This document shows, in pieces, positions 1-5,852 of a stretch of DNA of 11,694 nucleotides. Each line of letters starts with the position of its first letter. Positions within the stretch are counted from its first letter, which is position 1. A model generated the notes under the pieces. That model worked only from the letters and a program-made list of their open reading frames with translations, did not search any database and had not been told where the DNA came from. The position numbers were made by a program, and so were the translations under genes. The DNA comes from CAZIVO01 sp964542765 (GTDB lineage Bacteria; Planctomycetota; UBA1135; UBA2386), in the NCBI GenBank assembly GCA_964542765.1, contig CAZIVO010000112.1, positions 1 through 11,694 on the forward strand, read 5' to 3'.

Positions 1-477
1 AGTCTTGTCCTTATGTCTATCCCTATAATGGTTAGCATCCCATTGGTTCTTTGGGGCTTATGTTTAAAAATGAGCCTAGTTCCCTGTTCTGGATGGGGTG
101 GATTGTTTGACACGAGAATAATAGTCCCGGCAATCACGATGGGCATGGCTCTGGCTTTTGGCAGTCGGATTTGTCCTGGGTATAGCTGCCACCATACTCA
201 CCCAGGAGAACACCCTCTCGCTCTGGACATGGCCATAACATTCTCGACATAACACTCTTCGGCATCCTTCCGAGGGGGACATGGCAGGCTCCTCGCCCGG
301 AGTTCCCCATTTCACCCGGTTCTCGATTGGTGTTGATCTGAATCCAGCCATCCTCTCTCGCCCAAGGACTCGATCGCGGTAGCAGCGGGCTGATCGTCCA
401 CCCGGAGGGAGTCGCTCTCCAAGGCCCCGGATCAAGAACCGAAGAACGTTGAACACAAAAATAGTTATGGTGACCGC
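1..477. other. Left flank without a supportable gene
   Basis: I see no gene here that I would defend. The + strand frame open from the left edge to the TAA at 250-252 gives about 83 rather hydrophobic codons, but it has no recognisable motif, no ribosome site and odd composition. It could at best be the tail of an upstream gene. The first 150 bases are visibly more AT-rich than the rest of the window. The stretch contains the inverted repeat at 174-207 and must also hold the promoter of the phosphoesterase gene. I find no convincing Shine-Dalgarno before that gene, and no copy of the leader block seen before the other three secreted-protein genes. Confidence 0.5.
174..207. repeat. Inverted repeat, possible hairpin
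   Basis: The 8-base arms TCCTGGGT (174-181) and ACCCAGGA (200-207) are perfect reverse complements around an 18-base centre. The centre can pair a little further, AT with AT. No T-tract follows on either strand, so a classical intrinsic terminator is not supported. It may be a terminator of an unseen upstream gene, an operator, or chance. Confidence 0.35.
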
Positions 478-1620
478 ATGAGCGCCCTGGCCAACTCATC
501 ATTAGCAAAGATCATCCTCACGATGGTGTCTTGCACCGCCCTGGCCCTCGCCCAGGACACAGCTGCAACAACGCCGGAAAACACAACCGCCCTCAACGAG
601 GCTCCGCACTTCTTTCACCAGAAAGACGGGTCGGTCATCGCCAAGTGGATTGCCGGTGGTGAGATCAAGACCCGGCGCTTTCCGAAAGACGCGCCCATCG
701 AACTCCCGGAGTTCGCCAGCCTTCTGGGGAACAAGCTACATCTGAAGCCCTACAAGCTGGACCCAGCAGTCTGGGAACAACCCGGGAAGTTCCTCGCGAT
801 CAGCGATGTCGAAGGCCAGTACGACTTCATGTTCCGCTTCTTGAAAAACAGCGGAGTCATCGACAAGGATGGGAAATGGGCATTCGGCGAGGGCCACCTG
901 ATCTGTATCGGCGACATGGTCGACCGGGGCCAGCAGGTCACGGAAACGCTGCTTCTCCTGGTCAGGCTCTTCAAGGAATCGCAAGAAGCCGGTGGCTATG
1001 TGCACCACGTGCTGGGCAACCACGAGGTCATGATGATGGGCGGCGACATCCGCTATACGGCACCCAAGTACAAGGCAGCCGCCCTGCGCTTGGGAATCCC
1101 GTGCGAAGGTCTGCTCGGAGCGGATACCGAGGTTGGCCGCTTCCTTCGCACTCGCCACGCCCTCGTGCGAATCGGCGATTACCTCTTCGTGCACGCAGGG
1201 ATCTCCCTCCCCATCGCCAACACCAAGCTGGGCATAGATAAGCTCAACAAGCTGACCCGCTCCATCCTGGGAGTGCCGCCAACCGAGATCAAAGATTCAT
1301 TCACCCAGTCGGTCGCCTGGGGACCGCTTGGACCACTCTGGTATCGAGGCTACTTCAAGGAATACGAGGCCTCCTTCGGACCTCAGCCATCGATCGAAGA
1401 GATGGACAAGATCCTGTCTGCCTTTGACGCCAAGACGATCGTGATCGGACACACCAAGGTGACGCAGGTCGGAACCCTGTTCGGCAACCGACGCGTCCTC
1501 GCCATCGATATCCCCTGGACCGATGCGAATAACATTCGCGGGATCTTCGTCGAGGGTGACAAGCTCGACATTATCGACATCAACGGCAAACGGGTGCCGT
1601 TCAGCGATGATCAAAACTGA
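478..1620 (+). CDS. Secreted metallophosphoesterase (PPP/Shewanella-like phosphatase type)
   Basis: This is a 380-residue calcineurin-like phosphoesterase, expected to hydrolyse phosphate esters with a two-metal centre outside the cytoplasm. Residues 1-25 form a signal peptide (K11, hydrophobic stretch, likely cleavage after ALA25). The metal-site motifs appear in order: SDVEGQ (D110), GDMVDRG (D146), GNHE (N181, H182), VHAG (H239) and IGHT (H325). That is the complete PPP-like set, except that the first motif reads D-x-E instead of the usual D-x-H. I recall this variant from secreted bacterial relatives, so activity is plausible but the metal preference may differ. The start at ATG 478 gives a proper signal peptide; no Shine-Dalgarno is visible. 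It is 92 bases upstream of sulfatase 1 in the same direction but lacks the leader block shared by the next secreted genes. The physiological substrate is unknown. Confidence 0.88.
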   Translation: MSALANSSLAKIILTMVSCTALALAQDTAATTPENTTALNEAPHFFHQKDGSVIAKWIAGGEIKTRRFPKDAPIELPEFASLLGNKLHLKPYKLDPAVWEQPGKFLAISDVEGQYDFMFRFLKNSGVIDKDGKWAFGEGHLICIGDMVDRGQQVTETLLLLVRLFKESQEAGGYVHHVLGNHEVMMMGGDIRYTAPKYKAAALRLGIPCEGLLGADTEVGRFLRTRHALVRIGDYLFVHAGISLPIANTKLGIDKLNKLTRSILGVPPTEIKDSFTQSVAWGPLGPLWYRGYFKEYEASFGPQPSIEEMDKILSAFDAKTIVIGHTKVTQVGTLFGNRRVLAIDIPWTDANNIRGIFVEGDKLDIIDINGKRVPFSDDQN

Positions 1621-1662
1621 CGATCACCGGGACATGGCGGCCATCAAAGGCAGGAGGATCAG

Positions 1663-1708
1663 TTCTAACCAGCTCTCTCCTCTCCCGAATGTGACTTACG
1701 ATTGTTGT
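1663..1708 (+). promoter_or_regulatory. Leader block copy 1, before sulfatase 1
   Basis: This 46-base block aligns without gaps to 5795-5840, with 38 of 46 bases identical by my count. It has a -35-like TTCTAA (1663-1668), a 16-base spacer starting CCAGCTCTC, a weak -10-like CCGAAT (1685-1690), and ends in CGATTGTTGT (1699-1708), only 4 bases before the ATG at 1713. No Shine-Dalgarno lies between the block and the start. Whether it acts as a promoter, an operator or a translated-leader element is inference; its conservation in front of three genes is directly visible. Confidence 0.55.
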
Positions 1709-1712
1709 CTCG

Positions 1713-3971
1713 ATGACAAGTAGAAGCAAAGCCCTGAATCTCATGAATGCCTTTACCGTGGCAGGCGCAGCGATGTCCTTACTCGTTGGCTGGACATTCC
1801 AATGCAAGCAGGCGAGGACTGCGGAGCGCCCCCCCAACCCCAACATTGTCATCATGATGGCGGATGACATGGGGATCGGAGACACGAGTGCTTATCTTGG
1901 CTTGCGTCTGATGGAGGGCACGCCACCCATCGAAAAGACGCTGCGCACACCCAACCTCGACAGGTTTGCCCGGTCGGCAACCGTCTTCACCGATGCACAT
2001 GCTCCAGCATCCATGTGCAGTTCAACTCGCTATTCGTTGCTGACCGGTCGCTTCGCCCACCGCGCATATCTGAAGAACCAAGGGTGGCTGCCGCATGGGC
2101 CAAACACGCCGATGATCCAGCGAGCACTGACAACTCTCCCGGAGATGCTCCAGGCCAGCGGCTACCACACGGCCGGAATCGGCAAGTATCACGTTGGCAT
2201 CTCGTTCGATGATGGCGAAGGAAATCCAGCTGATGACTTTTACTTTCATGATGTCGATTTCACAAAACCCCTGATCGACGGACCAACACACCATGGCTTC
2301 GACGAATACTTTGGTGTGCCGGGCAACACCGAAGAACCCCTGGACACCGAGCCTCGCATCATGATCCGCAATGATCGGCTGGCGTTCACCGACCGAAGCC
2401 GCATGAAGCTGATCGGCATGAGTAAGCGCGAGGGACGCATCCTGGCCGCTCCAGACTGGAGCCTCCACAAACTCGGCGCTCTCTACTTGCAGGAAGCCGA
2501 GGCCATCATCGATCGGCAGTCAAGAAACGCAAAGCAACCGTTCTTCATCTACTACGCTCCGAATGCCAACCACTACCAGCGCAACCCACAGGGAAGATAT
2601 GCCGTCCCTGATGCAATCGCGGGAACGAACATCAAGGGCAAGAGTCACTACACGGACGGTGATCCGGCAAGCGATCGTGAAGATATGGTTCTGGAGAACG
2701 ATGTCGCCTTCGGAAGATTGCTCGACAAACTGAAGACAACAGATGACCCACGCTGGCCAGACCACAAACTGATCGACAACACACTCATCATCTTCACCAG
2801 CGACAACGGTCCAAATACAGGTGACAACTTGGGCCGAAACCAGGAGAGCGGTGGTCTGCGCGGAAAGAAAGCAAAGCTCTGGGAGGGTGGTATCCGCGTT
2901 CCCTTCCTGGTGTCCTGGGCAGGCGTCATCGAAGGCGGCAAGACAAATCGATCGATTGTCTCTCTGACAGATCTCTATGCGACGCTGGCTCGTGTTGTCG
3001 GGCACAGGCTCAAGCCGACCGAAGCTCAAGACAGCCACGATGTGTTTGACTACTGGACCGGCAACGCCAAATCACCAGATGAGAGGCCGCGTGTTTTCTT
3101 CTGCCATCTGGGACCACCCTACGCCAATGACGCCCTGGCGATTCGCCAGGGACCTTACAAGTTGATCGTCGATGGCGGCCTCGTCATGCCCTGGACAAAA
3201 CGTGGCGGGCACGGCGCCCCAAAACCCATGGCCTTCTACAACCTCGACAACAATCCCTACGAAGACGAGTCGGCGGACGAACACGAGGCCGTGGCCGATC
3301 GTTTGGCCACGATGCTCCTCGAGATCCATAACCGGGGATACTCCAGAAATCTAAATCTGCCGGCCGGATCAGATCTGATTCTCGACCCCGGCTGGCACAA
3401 TCTGCGGAACGATGTGAACGGCGAGATCGGATTCGAATTTCGACTCCGAAAAGCTGTTGGAGAAAAGCACGTCACCCACCTGGGGATGTGGGACGACCAC
3501 GAAAAGGATTCGCCGGTCCGCGACGCCCGGGCCATTCCGACAGAGCACGACCGGGATCAGCCATCACTGTCGTTGAACCGGGCAAAGAAGATGAGCGCTG
3601 CGCATACCCTGCGTCTCCTCCGCACCGACACCGAGCCGCCCATCGAGGTGGCCAGGTGCGAGATTCTTCCCGGCAAACAGCAAAAAGGTGCCTTCCGCTA
3701 TGTCCGCTTGAAAGCACCCGCGACGCTCCATGAGAAGGCCACCTACATCTTGCTGATGTCAACCAGAGCCGGAGATGGCGATCACTTCCATGATCCGAGC
3801 AGCTTTGACGGGCTCTCGCCTCTGGTCCATCCCGATATCTCCTTGATCCGTAGCGTGCTCGTCCGCTCCCAGAAACCCGACCAACGAAGCTCCTTGCCAA
3901 CTTTCTCAGACCTCGACGAACGGCATTCGAGCCATCGATTGCCAGTGGGCCCCACCTTGAAGTTCCGTTGA
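1713..3971 (+). CDS. Secreted type I sulfatase with C-terminal beta-sandwich-like extension
   Basis: This 752-residue arylsulfatase-family enzyme should hydrolyse sulfate esters in the envelope or outside the cell. After an N-terminal export signal (R4, K6, hydrophobic 11-30) come the metal ligands D51 and D52, the nucleophile motif C102-S-S-T-R106 followed by YSLLTGR, GKYH (K158, H160), H287, and TSDNG (D364, N365) with K385/K386. Catalysis requires conversion of C102 to formylglycine; the usual Pro two residues later is Ser here. The catalytic domain ends near residue 540. Residues about 570-690 resemble a beta-sandwich of the DUF4082 kind (LGMWDD, then FRYVRL, then a Y-L-L strand), possibly for carbohydrate binding. 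I kept ATG 1713 because it gives a positively charged n-region. ATG 1743 is possible: the leader comparison with the FG-GAP gene aligns that codon with its start. A shared leader block ends 4 bases before ATG 1713. The sulfated substrate is unknown. Confidence 0.88.
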   Translation: MTSRSKALNLMNAFTVAGAAMSLLVGWTFQCKQARTAERPPNPNIVIMMADDMGIGDTSAYLGLRLMEGTPPIEKTLRTPNLDRFARSATVFTDAHAPASMCSSTRYSLLTGRFAHRAYLKNQGWLPHGPNTPMIQRALTTLPEMLQASGYHTAGIGKYHVGISFDDGEGNPADDFYFHDVDFTKPLIDGPTHHGFDEYFGVPGNTEEPLDTEPRIMIRNDRLAFTDRSRMKLIGMSKREGRILAAPDWSLHKLGALYLQEAEAIIDRQSRNAKQPFFIYYAPNANHYQRNPQGRYAVPDAIAGTNIKGKSHYTDGDPASDREDMVLENDVAFGRLLDKLKTTDDPRWPDHKLIDNTLIIFTSDNGPNTGDNLGRNQESGGLRGKKAKLWEGGIRVPFLVSWAGVIEGGKTNRSIVSLTDLYATLARVVGHRLKPTEAQDSHDVFDYWTGNAKSPDERPRVFFCHLGPPYANDALAIRQGPYKLIVDGGLVMPWTKRGGHGAPKPMAFYNLDNNPYEDESADEHEAVADRLATMLLEIHNRGYSRNLNLPAGSDLILDPGWHNLRNDVNGEIGFEFRLRKAVGEKHVTHLGMWDDHEKDSPVRDARAIPTEHDRDQPSLSLNRAKKMSAAHTLRLLRTDTEPPIEVARCEILPGKQQKGAFRYVRLKAPATLHEKATYILLMSTRAGDGDHFHDPSSFDGLSPLVHPDISLIRSVLVRSQKPDQRSSLPTFSDLDERHSSHRLPVGPTLKFR

Positions 3972-4023
3972 TGCCAGATGCTTTCGGCGCCCGTAATAAG
4001 TGCCAAGTTGGGGCTGTGACTGG

Positions 4024-4068
4024 TTCAAGCAGACCCTCCTCGCTAACATATGGAGTTCCTGATTGTTG
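4024..4068 (+). promoter_or_regulatory. Leader block copy 2, before the FG-GAP gene
   Basis: This is the more divergent copy of the block. It has TTCAAG (4024-4029), then CAGACCCTC, the segment CTCGCTA shared exactly with the copy at 5795-5840, a -10-like TAACAT (4044-4049) and GATTGTTG (4061-4068). The distance from TTCAA to GATTGTTG is 37 bases, the same as in the other two copies, although the middle needs two small compensating gaps to align. The match extends upstream: GACTGGTTCAAG here against GACTGATTCAAA at the third copy. The gene starts 55 bases downstream, further than in the other copies. The -35/-10 spacing here is only 14, so the promoter reading is weaker than for copy 3. Confidence 0.45.
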
Positions 4069-4094
4069 CTGATCCCGGGCATTCGCATCCGGAC

Positions 4095-4121
4095 ATGACA
4101 AGTACCAAGAGAGATACCTGA
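4095..4121 (+). other. Eight-codon leader ORF just before the FG-GAP start
   Basis: ATG 4095 opens eight codons (MTSTKRDT) and stops at TGA 4119-4121, two bases before the gene's ATG at 4124. Its first ten bases, ATGACAAGTA, are identical to the first ten bases of sulfatase 1 at 1713. The CTGAA-n-C-ATG context that follows is also similar in both. It could be a coupling or attenuating leader peptide, or just a trace of a shared leader in which one copy became coding. There is no independent evidence that it is translated. Confidence 0.25.
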
Positions 4122-4123
4122 AC

Positions 4124-5449
4124 ATGATTCATTCCTTCGCATGGAAGACGAGTTCGTTGGCGATCGCGATGTGTGCCTTCGGCACCACCTCGACAGCACA
4201 AGACACCCCGCCATCAACCACCGCCAAATTTGACGCACCAGTGGAGCTCACTGCCGACGGCGAGCCGATGCGTGGCATTCTCTATCCCTCGCCAACGCTG
4301 TACGACATCGACGGCGATCAAAAACGCGAACTTCTGATCGGTGATCTCCGGGGATATGTCCGCGTGGCACAACCCGGGGCGGAGCGAGGCAGCATCAAAT
4401 GGAGCGAACTCGAACACCTGAAATCGAAGGACAACGAGAAACTCAAGCTCCACAACTGGTGATGCATCGGTATGAGTCTGCAGTTCGCAGACTTCAACGC
4501 TGATGGTCATCAGGACATCGTCACCGCAGTCTGGGAAGGAACTGTTTTCCTGGTTCCCGGAAGCAAGGATGGCTTCGGTGAGCCGGAGTATGTCAAAGAC
4601 GGCCAAGACGAGTTGATCATCCTGTCGCGGTTCTACGACATGGTGGGCAAGGAATACGTGAGTGCCGACGAGAACAACCCGACAGAACACCTGGTGTCGG
4701 CAATGGCATGGGACTGGGACAACGACGGCGATTTCGATCTGATCCTTGGCGCCAAGGACGGCCAGGTCTACCTGCGCCGCAACCAGGGCAAGGCAGGCTC
4801 GCCGAAGTTCGAGACGGAAAGCACCAAGCTCGAGGCCGGCGGTGAACCATTCTCGGTTCCGGGAGGCTCGACCGCGCCGCGCACCGTGGATTGGGACGGC
4901 GACGGGCTCACCGACCTCGTCTGTGGCAGCTTCAAGGGAGGCGCCTACTGGTATCGCAACGTTGGCAAGATCGGCGCGCCCGAATTCGCAAAACCGGTGA
5001 CGCTCGCAAAGCCCGGAGATGCGGGCAGCCCGGAGACCGGCTGGTACGTCGATCCCACGGACTTCGACGGTGACGGTGATCTGGATCTGGTGGTCGGCGG
5101 CTACTTCACACACCACCCGGAGTCTCCAGAACTCACGGCCGCCCAGGCGAAGCGGCTGGCGGATATCGATGCAGAACTACCCCGTCTCGATAAGGAGTGG
5201 AGTTCGCAGTTCAAAGCGGTCCGCGATGAATGGCCTACAACGCGGATACAGGAGGACGCGGACGGGTGGCGCAAGACTTACACAGCCTTCAACCAGAAGC
5301 CGGAGATCCAAGAGCTGAACAAGAAGCGCGCAGACCTTCGCAAGGAACAACTTGAACTGCGCCCGCGCTCCTCGCGGAAATCAGGTGTCTGGCTCTATCG
5401 CCGCCAAGGTGTATTGACCGAGAGTCCTAAGCCGGGCAACGGCGGCTGA
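4124..5449 (+). CDS. Secreted FG-GAP/VCBS propeller protein, candidate selenoprotein (in-frame TGA at 4460)
   Basis: A signal peptide (1-25, likely cleavage TSTA|QD) leads into a propeller with Ca-binding DxDxDG-type motifs at about residues 61 (DIDGD), 123 (DFNADG), 197 (DWDNDG), 256 (DWDGDG) and 313 (DFDGDG). A charged helical, probably coiled-coil insert (about 336-416) follows, then SGVWLYRR, a form of the VW-rich strand I recall ending such planctomycete proteins. The frame is broken only by TGA at codon 113, giving HNW-U-CIGMSLQF; both sides share one frame and one fold, and the stop falls between the first and second propeller motifs. With the SECIS-like hairpin just downstream, I read this as selenocysteine next to Cys114. 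I recall relatives with Cys-Cys at this site, but could not check. If wrong, the gene is a nonsense pseudogene or has a base error; the 3' part alone (from 4472) would lack an export signal. The exact ligand or partner is unknown. Confidence 0.72.
4460..4493 (+). promoter_or_regulatory. Candidate selenocysteine TGA plus bacterial SECIS-like hairpin
   Basis: TGA at 4460-4462 is followed by a hairpin inside the coding sequence: AGTCTGC (4475-4481), loop AGTTC (4482-4486), GCAGACT (4487-4493). The 7-bp stem is perfect, can be extended by a G-T pair, or by TGA/TCA with one bulged T. The loop begins 19 bases after the TGA and has G as its second base, followed by T. These points match the published bacterial SECIS description as I remember it (a short stem-loop just 3' of the UGA, G among the first two loop bases, roughly 16-37 bases between UGA and loop). 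The resemblance to the E. coli fdhF element (GC-AGGUCU-GC tip with a bulged U) is suggestive. SelB recognition is inference. Confidence 0.55.
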
Positions 5450-5509
5450 TCACGCGCAAGTCGACAACAAAACCGCTCTTGCCTGGACCACGGATGGAGA
5501 GACGGACTC

Positions 5510-5794
5510 ATGGGATGGATGCGTACCCTGCTACTCGGTGACATCGGTAACCGGCTCGATATTTCTGACAACGAGGATCGTATCCGCAAGATGCGACGGA
5601 GGCAGCAGGAGCGAGATCTGAGAAAGTCCTCCACGGACCAATCCCAAGACGAACAGATCGCAACCCTGCAGGCAGAGGTCGCGGAACTCGAACTCACGGT
5701 TGCTGCAACGACATCACTGCTCTTGTCGAAAGGCGCATTCACTTCAGAAGAGTTGAAAGTCGTCATGAACGCCGCCGAAGGCCAGAGCGACTGA
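5510..5794 (+). CDS. Small coiled-coil protein of unknown function, MGWMRTLLLGD type
   Basis: This is a 94-residue cytoplasmic-looking protein with no signal peptide. It opens with the hydrophobic MGWMRTLLLGDIGNRLDI. A strongly charged helix (about 20-40) and a heptad-like helix (about 48-72, EQIATLQAEVAELEL) follow, consistent with a coiled coil. The end reads LLLSKGAFTSEELKVVMNA, a short helix-turn-helix shape resembling the 'KG-x-[FL]-T-x-E-E-L' tails of SHOCT-like and other small proteins. I recall similar short proteins as common hypothetical genes in planctomycetes, but know no function. It has one of the few reasonable ribosome sites here: GGAGAG at 5496-5501, 8 bases before the ATG. 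It sits 60 bases after the FG-GAP gene with no obvious terminator between, so the two may be co-transcribed. Its stop at 5794 touches the leader block of sulfatase 2. Confidence 0.78.
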   Translation: MGWMRTLLLGDIGNRLDISDNEDRIRKMRRRQQERDLRKSSTDQSQDEQIATLQAEVAELELTVAATTSLLLSKGAFTSEELKVVMNAAEGQSD

Positions 5795-5840
5795 TTCAAA
5801 CCAGCTCTCACCTCGCTAGAATGCGACGTGCGATTGTTGT
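5795..5840 (+). promoter_or_regulatory. Leader block copy 3, before sulfatase 2
   Basis: This is the best promoter candidate in the window: TTCAAA (5795-5800), a 16-base spacer, and TAGAAT (5817-5822, five of six bases of the TATAAT consensus). The block then ends in CGATTGTTGT (5831-5840), and the ATG follows at 5853 after CTGAAACC. It matches the copy at 1663-1708 without gaps (38/46) and shares TTCAA, CTCGCTA and GATTGTTG with the copy at 4024-4068. Transcription would start around 5830, giving a short 5' leader without a Shine-Dalgarno. Confidence 0.55.
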
Positions 5841-5852
5841 TCCGCTGAAACC

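Noticed and set aside
13..252. 79-codon hydrophobic + strand ORF at the left edge as a membrane protein
   Set aside because: No ribosome site, no motif, unusual composition; kept only as a remark in the flank description.
4051..4070. Sigma-54 promoter in leader copy 2 (TGG ... TTGCT)
   Set aside because: The distance between GG and GC is 14 bases instead of 10, and the other copies lack the GG element.
4460..4462. TGA read as Trp or Gly by an alternative genetic code
   Set aside because: TGA ends the phosphoesterase, sulfatase 1, the FG-GAP gene and the small coiled-coil gene, all at sensible positions.
4214..5116. 300-codon - strand ORF opposite the FG-GAP gene
   Set aside because: It mirrors the codon pattern of the real gene, has no recognisable motif, and runs across the TGA region without any functional sign.
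4472..5449. The 3' part of the FG-GAP gene as an independent gene starting at ATG 4472
   Set aside because: It would lack a signal peptide and the first propeller motif, has no ribosome site, and continues the upstream fold in the same frame.
5447..5512. A second in-frame TGA readthrough joining the FG-GAP gene to the small coiled-coil gene, which is in the same frame
   Set aside because: The joining residues show no family resemblance, the FG-GAP protein has already reached its usual end, and the small gene has its own ribosome site and a typical start. Sharing a frame happens one time in three.
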